Assembly: GCA_013203855.1 (NCBI GenBank)
Contig: JABMPG010000292.1
Coordinates: 1-9,462 of the forward strand
Direction of reading: 5' to 3'
Length of the DNA stretch: 9,462 nucleotides
From: a bacterium
Lineage (GTDB): Bacteria; Sumerlaeota; Sumerlaeia; UBA8349
The position numbers were made by a program, and so were the translations under genes. Positions 3,837 through 9,462 of the stretch are shown here, piece after piece (positions within the stretch are counted from its first letter, which is position 1; every line of letters begins with the position of its first letter). The notes under the pieces were generated by a model, which was not told the origin of the DNA, ran no database searches, and worked only from the letters and a program-made list of their open reading frames with translations.

Positions 3837-6722
3837 CTATTTCTCAAGGAGAATCTCTTCGCTCCGTTCGGTCTTCCCCTCCGGGTTCGTGGTGAGGATG
3901 CGAAAGGCGAAGGAAGTGTCTTCCGGCTCGAGGGGAACGGTGAACTCGAAGGGGTAACTGTCATCCGCGATTTCGCCGGAGCGATCGCCTATCCGGTATT
4001 GGAGCACGGCCTGGCGGATCTCCCGGGAGGTGGCTTCGAGGTAGACATAGGCGGACGTGAGCGACGGCCCGAAGGAGAGGAGCATGCCGTGTGTGCCGCC
4101 CTGGTCGATGGTAGCGAAGCTTTTCGCGGGGAGGGCTTCGGCTCCGCCGAAGCGGTTCTGGAATCTCGGCCGAGTCGGGGCGCCTTCGACGATGAGAGCC
4201 GTGATGCCTATCGGTGCGACCCGTACCTCCAGGCCGCCATCAACGAGAACGCTCCGCTGTTCTTCGCCGTTCTGAGCAATCCTTCGAACCGGATATTCCC
4301 TGCCCTTTTCGAATGCCACGAGTTGGGAATTCACGTTGACCCGCGCGGTGACGGGCTCTTGGGATTCGTTGGAAAAGGCCATGTACAGGTTGCCGTTTCC
4401 GCGGCCGGAGATGTAGTTCAGTTCGATGTTGTCGGTGCGCAGCAGATCTCTTGGCATCCACAGCCAGACGCCGTCATCGCCGTAGAAAGAGCCCGGTTCA
4501 TAGCCGTAGATGTTGCTCTGAAGATAGGCATAGCCCTTGGCGTAGAGGCCCGGAAAGGAGATTTGTCCCCGAGAACGGACCTTGGCTTCCGACACGAGGT
4601 AGTCGATCAGAAAGGCCATCTGGGGGAAGACGTGGTTGAAATGGAAGGAGTTGTAGCTGAGTTCCTCGAAGGGGCGCATGGGGTAATCGGCCTGCTCATA
4701 GACGGTGGTGCGGGCGGTGTTCATGTGATAGCCGGGGAAATTGGCGTAGCGTCCGATGGCGGCCCACCGGGCGGTGTCGGCCAGGAAGTCGTCCCCCGTC
4801 GCGCCCGCGAGGCGCAGCATGTAGGCCATCGGGTTGGCCAGGAAGATGCCGCGATGGCCGTGACTCGTGCCCGCGGATTCGGGTGTGAGGCCGATGGCCG
4901 AAACCCGCCATGCCGGGACGGTGGTTTCCGGCACGGGCATCGGGCCCTTGGTGCGGCTCTTCAGATACCAGTAGACAGGCGCTTGGTTCCCCTCGTTCAC
5001 CGTGACCATCTCGTCTGGGACCCTCGGGGCGTACCAGACAAACTGAATATAGCGGAGGGCCGTTTCGTGTGCCGCGTCGAGGTATCGCTTCTCACCCGTC
5101 TCCTCATAGAGGTCGAACAAGGCGATCCAGTCGGCGTTGAAACTGGTCCAGAAGAAGGATCCCCTGCCTTCCCACTCGGTCTGGGCCGTTTCGACTTTTT
5201 CCTGAATATAGGAGTCGGCGCCAGCCTGTGCTTTTTCGAGATAGGAGGCGTCGCCGGTCGCACGATAGAACATGAGTTGATTGTGCCAGGTCGGCCCCTC
5301 CTCCTTCTCGGCCTGTTGTTTCGCCAGTTCGAGAAAGACCGGGGTGTTGCGTCCGGAGATGATGTAAAGGGCCAGCAGCTCGGCCACGGATGCGCACGGT
5401 CCGTTCATCCCCGTCTTCGCGCCCTGTCCTTTTACGTTCGGGTCCAGGGTGAAAAGATTGTTTTCCCGCGACAGCATGAACTCGACGAGGAGCCGTGCGC
5501 GGCGTTCGTAGAACTCCGCGTCGTCCGTCACGAGGGACAGCGACATCGGGTGGAGGGAGGAGACGTTTTTCACCGACCCGGGCACGTCGGTCTGGTAGGA
5601 GAAGCCCTTGAGGGTTTCGTCGAAAACAGCGTATTCGCTCAGGCTGTATTCCATCATGTTCTGAAGGGTCTGGTTGAGGGTGGTGAAGGAATTGGATCGC
5701 ATGTCGCGGAAATCGTAGATCCGGCGAGCCATATAGACAAACGTGTCGGACAGACTGCCGGGATGAACGACGAGGCGAAGGGTGAAGGAGTACGCCTCCC
5801 CCACCCGACGCCGCGAATTGTCGCCGCCGAAAACCGGCGCGAAGACGATGGGCTGGGCCAACCCCGCCAGATTGCGGACCGTTACGCCGAAAAGGGGGTT
5901 GTCCCGGGTCGGCAAAGGCATGAACGGCAGTTCCGCCGGGTCGGCCACGACGCCGACGGTGGCGCCGTCCCACTCGGCCAGCGTCGCCGGGATTGTGCAG
6001 AAAGAAGAAAAGGTTAGAAAAGAACGGTGGGGGAAACGTTTCTGCTGCCAGATCATGGGCTGCCAGACCTCGTCGAGCCGCTCCGGGTCCACGGCCGGGG
6101 CGCCAGTGTAGCCCAGAGAGTACCAGCCCTCCTGGCGTGGGGTCAGGGTCATGGTCAGGATCGGATCGGCCTCGCCGGCAGGCAGGATGAGATAGGCCGC
6201 CATTTGAAAGCCCGGGTGCTCGGGGAAAGTCCAGGTGATCTGCCCGTCCGCGACCTGGACGCCCGAAGCGGCAATGCTCGCGAGAGGCGCTGCGCGGAAA
6301 ACGTCCGCCGTGCGGCCCTCGGTATCCCCGCCCAGGATTTCCGGATCGAACCCGTCGCCGACCGGCAGGTCGGTGACCTGAACGACCCCGCCGGATTGCT
6401 CCTTCTTCCCGGTCTGCCAGGATGGCACGTTATACCGGACGCCTTTCGTGTCGGCGGGGCGGAGGGCCATGTCCGGATCTGTGGAGGAGAAGAGCACGGT
6501 GAAGCGCGGTTGAAAAAGGCGGGGAGGAGCGTCCTTCCGGTGCAAGGTAAGGTCGCCACTTTCAGAGACTTCTATTCGATACAGGTCATTTTTCACGGGC
6601 ACGGTTGTCCCCTTTCCCTGGCTCGGAATCAGCAGCGCCGCTCCAAGCAGGATGAGCGGAAGGATGTGTTGCTTCTTGTTTTCGATAGGTCGAATGCCGA
6701 ATACATTGCGTATCGCTGTCAT
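3837..6722 (-). CDS. Large secreted protein, beta / alpha-helical / beta layout; candidate polysaccharide-active enzyme, family not recognised
   Basis: A 961-residue protein that I cannot assign to a named family. The N-terminus has a basic, rather long n-region and a hydrophobic core (HILPLILLGAALLIP, about residues 19-33) ending in SQGKGT, consistent with a signal peptide. Residues 40 to about 310 look beta-rich; about 320-760 look helical with repeated Trp/Tyr/His-rich segments; about 780-961 look like a terminal beta domain followed by an Ig-like module. Conserved-looking polar clusters in the helical part are NGPCAS (around 440), TSHGHRG (around 620), GYHMNTARTT (around 664-673) and SFHFNHVFPQ (around 690-700). 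The layout resembles glycan lyases and hydrolases with an (alpha/alpha) toroid between beta domains, and His/Tyr/Asn clusters would suit such chemistry; that is inference. The start is ATG 6722 with GAGGG just upstream on the minus strand. It follows the beta-helix gene by 82 bases, probably in one operon. Confidence 0.8.
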   Translation of the reverse strand: MTAIRNVFGIRPIENKKQHILPLILLGAALLIPSQGKGTTVPVKNDLYRIEVSESGDLTLHRKDAPPRLFQPRFTVLFSSTDPDMALRPADTKGVRYNVPSWQTGKKEQSGGVVQVTDLPVGDGFDPEILGGDTEGRTADVFRAAPLASIAASGVQVADGQITWTFPEHPGFQMAAYLILPAGEADPILTMTLTPRQEGWYSLGYTGAPAVDPERLDEVWQPMIWQQKRFPHRSFLTFSSFCTIPATLAEWDGATVGVVADPAELPFMPLPTRDNPLFGVTVRNLAGLAQPIVFAPVFGGDNSRRRVGEAYSFTLRLVVHPGSLSDTFVYMARRIYDFRDMRSNSFTTLNQTLQNMMEYSLSEYAVFDETLKGFSYQTDVPGSVKNVSSLHPMSLSLVTDDAEFYERRARLLVEFMLSRENNLFTLDPNVKGQGAKTGMNGPCASVAELLALYIISGRNTPVFLELAKQQAEKEEGPTWHNQLMFYRATGDASYLEKAQAGADSYIQEKVETAQTEWEGRGSFFWTSFNADWIALFDLYEETGEKRYLDAAHETALRYIQFVWYAPRVPDEMVTVNEGNQAPVYWYLKSRTKGPMPVPETTVPAWRVSAIGLTPESAGTSHGHRGIFLANPMAYMLRLAGATGDDFLADTARWAAIGRYANFPGYHMNTARTTVYEQADYPMRPFEELSYNSFHFNHVFPQMAFLIDYLVSEAKVRSRGQISFPGLYAKGYAYLQSNIYGYEPGSFYGDDGVWLWMPRDLLRTDNIELNYISGRGNGNLYMAFSNESQEPVTARVNVNSQLVAFEKGREYPVRRIAQNGEEQRSVLVDGGLEVRVAPIGITALIVEGAPTRPRFQNRFGGAEALPAKSFATIDQGGTHGMLLSFGPSLTSAYVYLEATSREIRQAVLQYRIGDRSGEIADDSYPFEFTVPLEPEDTSFAFRILTTNPEGKTERSEEILLEK

Positions 6723-6804
6723 ATTTCCCTCTTGCTGGTCTTGCCTGACCGAGATTGTATCCTAACTTGAAACCGGAAAAGAAATCGAACCGCTAGCCGG
6801 GTTC
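6723..6804 (-). promoter_or_regulatory. Short intergenic gap with ribosome binding site and weak promoter-like hexamer
   Basis: Reading the minus strand, the gap between the beta-helix gene and the large gene holds TACAAT (6759-6754), a good -10-like hexamer, but only T-rich sequence and no clear -35 at 17 bases. AGAGGG then lies 4 bases before the ATG at 6722. A small CCGGG/CCCGG inverted repeat (6797-6801 and 6810-6814) spans the upstream stop codon and is too weak to call a terminator. I favour co-transcription with the upstream gene. Confidence 0.3.
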
Positions 6805-8820
6805 TTATTCCCGGGGCGAGCGATACATGGGGATGACGAAGCGTTTGGGGAATTCCTGTCCCTCGGAGGTGAAATAGAGCGCCTGCTCCTCGGTGATCCG
6901 GGTCTTCTCCCCGTTCCGGATCTCCGTCACGTGAACCGGCCAGGAGCCGATCTCTTCGCCCTTCCTGCGAATCTCTCCCCCGCAGGTGACAGAGATCTCG
7001 GAATCCTCACTGCTCATCAGCGATCCATCGGCGGGAACGTGCGCGACCTGCAAGGCGTCCATACAAGCCCCGATGATCTCGGTGCGGCCGCCGTTGACCG
7101 TTCGGATAGGACTGATCTTCGTGTCACCGCTGCCGCGCCGGCGCATGGTTTCGATATTGTCGGCGAAGGACCAGACGGTCGAGCCGTCGTTGAGCAGTCC
7201 CGATTTTTCGCGATTGATTGCCCGCAGCCACGCATGGACGCCGTTGCGCACTTCGATGGTCGTGTGGGGGCCGGCGTTCTCGACGAACAGGTCGCCCGTG
7301 GCCTTGTCGCCGACGGAGATGAGGGCGTGGTCGGGTCCGCGATTTCGAAAGGCCACAGCGCTGGCGCTGTTGTGAACCATGGGGATCATCTGGACGAAGT
7401 TCTCCAGAACGACCTCGGGGTGGTTCGTGTCCTCCACGACGATCCGAGCCTCGGTGTCGTCCCCATTCTGAATCCGCGAGAAGAGAAAATCGACCTTGCG
7501 CACACCACCCCGGACCACGACGTCGGTCTTGAGGGTGTAGAACCCTCGGGGGAAATAGACCACCGGCTTTCCCGAGTCGATGGCCTTCTGAATGCCCGGC
7601 GCGTCGTCGTCGGAATCATCGTCGGGCGTCGCGCCGAAGTCCATGACGCTCGCCCAGTCTTCCAGATTTGAACTGTAGAAAGTGGGGGTATTCTTTATGG
7701 GCAGACGCAGAGACCGCATCTTCTTGCCCGCCATGAAGGGCGCCTCGAAGGACCACCACTCGTCGATCGAAGGGCCGGCCGGGAGGGGTGCGGTGTAGTC
7801 GCCCGAGACCTGGACCGGGGCCGTATAGCCCTTGACCTCCACGTCCCTCAGATAGAGAAAAGAAGGCGATACGAGATGGATGGCCGGCCCCGGACCGGTC
7901 CCCTCGAGTTTCGCGTTGAGGAGAAAGCAGACCGCCATGGGGTCCACTGCGCGGATGGCGGGTCCGCGGTTGTGGCTGGTCAGGTCGAGGAGTTGGATAT
8001 TCTTCGCCTCGTTCAGGATGCCGCACGCGCCCTGATCCAGGAGGGTGAGCCTCTCAAAGGCGATGTTGTTCACCGTCGCGCTGTCCAGGTAAACCCCAAC
8101 CTGGAATCCTTCGATGGTCACGTCCCGGACGTAGCCCAGCCCGCATGTTCCGCGAAAGACGAGGCCGTAACAGCCCGATTTCTCGCCACGGATGCGCACG
8201 TTCTCCATCGCGCCGCTGTTGGCCACGTCGAAGCGGATGCCGGACGCGCCTGGATTGCCGGCGCCCGCGTCCACCGTGAGATGCTGGACATAATTCCCGT
8301 AGGCCGAATTTGGCTGCGCCCCGTCGGGGGCCATGCGCACGATGTTCTTGTCGCGCTGAGGGTTGTCGAAGCCAGGCGTGTCGTCAGCGAGTCGAATGAT
8401 CGTGCGATCCCGGCCCTGTCCGACAAGTCGCACGCCCGAGCCCGTCTTGTCGCGAGCGACCCGCGCCTCGAGCGTATCGGACACCAGGTAAGTCCCCTCA
8501 GGGAGGTAGATGGTATAGGACATGAACCGGTCCGGCGAGTAATCGGCCTTGCTGCTGTTGAAATCTTTCAGGGCCGCGTTGATAGCCGCCGTATCATCGT
8601 GCACGCCGTCGCCCTTTGCGTTGTAGGGCGGCTTCGTCACGTCGATGATCCGCGCATCATCTGGAAAGACAATCTCGGCGTTGCACTCTGCCTCGGCGGC
8701 AGGAGACAGAGCGGCTCCTGACAGCGCGGCGCAGATGAGCAGGGCCATCGTCAACAGCGGCATCATTCGTTTTGTGATCCTCGGGCTCGATTGGTTGAAA
8801 AGGAATCTCTTCAGCAGCAT
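6805..8820 (-). CDS. Secreted protein with two pectate-lyase-3-type beta-helix segments
   Basis: A 671-residue exported protein probably acting on, or binding, polysaccharide outside the cytoplasm. The signal peptide is clear: positive MLLKRFLF...ITKR, hydrophobic PLLTMALLICAALSGAAL, and an AEA|E cleavage site after A44. The first beta-helix begins with the Pectate_lyase_3 signature AKGDGVHDDTAAINAAL (about 68-84), then IYLPEGTYLVSDTL and repeated short beta-helix rungs to about 350. A second copy starts at DFGATPDDDSDDDAPGIQKAID (about 394-415), then VVYFPRGFYTLKTDV and further rungs. Two such helices in one chain occur in GH55 beta-1,3-glucanases and related proteins, but I cannot assign a family or catalytic residues. 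ATG 8820 is chosen because AGGAGGAG (8839-8832) precedes it by 11 bases and the signal peptide starts there. ATG 8895 would put 25 non-signal residues in front and overlap the upstream gene. The stop is TAA at 6807-6805. Confidence 0.87.
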   Translation of the reverse strand: MLLKRFLFNQSSPRITKRMMPLLTMALLICAALSGAALSPAAEAECNAEIVFPDDARIIDVTKPPYNAKGDGVHDDTAAINAALKDFNSSKADYSPDRFMSYTIYLPEGTYLVSDTLEARVARDKTGSGVRLVGQGRDRTIIRLADDTPGFDNPQRDKNIVRMAPDGAQPNSAYGNYVQHLTVDAGAGNPGASGIRFDVANSGAMENVRIRGEKSGCYGLVFRGTCGLGYVRDVTIEGFQVGVYLDSATVNNIAFERLTLLDQGACGILNEAKNIQLLDLTSHNRGPAIRAVDPMAVCFLLNAKLEGTGPGPAIHLVSPSFLYLRDVEVKGYTAPVQVSGDYTAPLPAGPSIDEWWSFEAPFMAGKKMRSLRLPIKNTPTFYSSNLEDWASVMDFGATPDDDSDDDAPGIQKAIDSGKPVVYFPRGFYTLKTDVVVRGGVRKVDFLFSRIQNGDDTEARIVVEDTNHPEVVLENFVQMIPMVHNSASAVAFRNRGPDHALISVGDKATGDLFVENAGPHTTIEVRNGVHAWLRAINREKSGLLNDGSTVWSFADNIETMRRRGSGDTKISPIRTVNGGRTEIIGACMDALQVAHVPADGSLMSSEDSEISVTCGGEIRRKGEEIGSWPVHVTEIRNGEKTRITEEQALYFTSEGQEFPKRFVIPMYRSPRE

Positions 8821-8831
8821 TTTCGAGGTTA

Positions 8832-8839
8832 CTCCTCCT
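8832..8839 (-). promoter_or_regulatory. Ribosome binding site that fixes the beta-helix protein start
   Basis: AGGAGGAG on the minus strand, 11 bases before ATG 8820, in the 55-base gap after the oxidoreductase stop codon. It is the strongest such site near either candidate start and supports the shorter protein. Confidence 0.75.
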
Positions 8840-8875
8840 GGCGCATGGTCGTTCTTCCACGTTGGCACGTGTCCT

Positions 8876-9462
8876 TCAATTCGTGGTCGCGCCATCTGGG
8901 TTGGTCAACTGCTTTTCCGGGTCAAAGGCCGGCAAGTATCGTCCCTGAGATCTCAAACGCCTGAGCAGATCGGCGCGATCGAGGTCGACCGGGTCGATCC
9001 CGTGGCGAACCGCCAGCGCCGCGGCCGTGCCCGCCGCTTGACCGAGGGAGCAAACCGGCGCCATGATCCGCACGCTGGAATGCACGGCGTGGTCCACGGA
9101 GATGCAGCGGCTGGCGATGAGCAGATTATCCACGTCGCGCGGGACCAGGCATCCGAAAGGAATTTCGTACCAGGCGGTTTTCGGCAGGCGGATGTGGAGT
9201 GTGCCCGAGCCGTCTGGGCTGTGGATGTCCACGTTGTAGTTCACGCATTCAATCGCGTCGGGGTAACGCCGGCCGACTCTGTAGTCGTCGAGGGTCACAT
9301 ATTCCCGCCCGAGGATTCGGCGGCTTTCCCTCACGCCGATCTGTGGCGCGATGGAGTAGAGCGTGGCCCCCCGGAAAAAGGGGATTTCGGAAGTGAGAAG
9401 ATCGACGATCTGCCGCATCTGATGCCGGGCTTCGATCTCCGCCGCCGAGAGATCCTGTCCCA
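8876..9462 (-). CDS. FAD-dependent oxidoreductase, FAD_oxidored type (5' end beyond the window)
   Basis: The C-terminal 194 residues of a flavoprotein; the frame stays open to the right edge, so the start and the N-terminal FAD-binding Rossmann motif are not visible. The ATG at 9418 is internal. The diagnostic block is WYEIPFGCLVPRDVDNLLIA, then SRCISVDHAVHSSVRI and CSLGQAAGTAAALAVRHG, the closing FAD-binding segment typical of the FAD_oxidored (PF12831-like) proteins often found beside glycan-degrading genes in PVC-group and Bacteroidetes genomes. Upstream, VTLDDYRVGRRYPDAIECVNYNVDIH also fits that family. The substrate is unknown; oxidation of a sugar or of a glycan breakdown product is an inference from the neighbours. 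The stop is TGA at 8878-8876. The beta-helix gene starts 55 bases downstream, with no terminator between. Confidence 0.9.
   Translation of the reverse strand, partial: GQDLSAAEIEARHQMRQIVDLLTSEIPFFRGATLYSIAPQIGVRESRRILGREYVTLDDYRVGRRYPDAIECVNYNVDIHSPDGSGTLHIRLPKTAWYEIPFGCLVPRDVDNLLIASRCISVDHAVHSSVRIMAPVCSLGQAAGTAAALAVRHGIDPVDLDRADLLRRLRSQGRYLPAFDPEKQLTNPDGATTN

Noticed and set aside
3708..6017. Long plus-strand open frame (769 codons) opposite the large minus-strand gene
   Set aside because: Its product has no recognisable domain and looks like a high-GC antisense shadow. The minus-strand frame is longer and has a signal peptide, a ribosome binding site and coherent protein-like composition.
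8821..8895. Earlier in-frame ATG for the beta-helix protein at 8895
   Set aside because: It would overlap the oxidoreductase gene by 20 bases and place a non-signal segment before the signal peptide. A strong AGGAGGAG precedes ATG 8820.

Overview
This window looks like a chromosomal segment of a GC-rich, probably Gram-negative environmental bacterium. Hand counts of single 60-base lines give about 65% GC inside the peptidase gene and about 50% inside the chaperone gene. The mix of a bacterial rplM-rpsI pair with large secreted beta-helix and helical-toroid-like proteins and an FAD_oxidored-type oxidoreductase is the kind of content seen in Planctomycetes/Verrucomicrobia/Lentisphaerae or in candidate phyla such as Hydrogenedentota and Sumerlaeota. 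That placement is an inference; nothing here fixes the phylum.

Layout. (1) Positions 1-1245, plus strand: the 3' part of an M32-family metallocarboxypeptidase gene with its HEXXH zinc motif. (2) Positions about 1290-2546, plus strand: a lower-GC two-gene unit. It begins with a palindromic promoter/operator region, then an MqsA-type antitoxin/repressor (YgiT zinc finger plus XRE helix-turn-helix) with a long C-terminal extension, then 12 bases later a SecB-like chaperone with a lysine-rich histone-H1-like tail. This is the antitoxin-chaperone half of a toxin-antitoxin-chaperone (TAC) system, but no toxin gene is present beside it. (3) Positions 2556-3542, plus strand: rplM-rpsI (ribosomal proteins L13 and S9), with a near-consensus promoter in front and a strong intrinsic terminator behind. 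(4) Positions 3543-3836: a convergent intergenic gap with one hairpin and no gene. (5) Positions 3837-9462, minus strand: three co-oriented genes, transcribed from the right edge leftwards. They are an FAD-dependent oxidoreductase (C-terminal part only), a secreted protein with two pectate-lyase-3-type beta-helix segments, and a large secreted protein of unassigned family with a beta / alpha-helical / beta layout. Together they suggest extracytoplasmic polysaccharide breakdown.

The best candidate for something unusual is region 2. Known TAC systems (e.g. HigB1-HigA1-Rv1957 of Mycobacterium tuberculosis, and MqsRA-linked versions) have toxin, antitoxin and a SecB-like chaperone that protects a chaperone-addiction extension on the antitoxin. 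Here the extension and chaperone are kept, the toxin is missing, the chaperone has gained a strongly basic tail, and no terminator is visible between the pair and the ribosomal protein operon.
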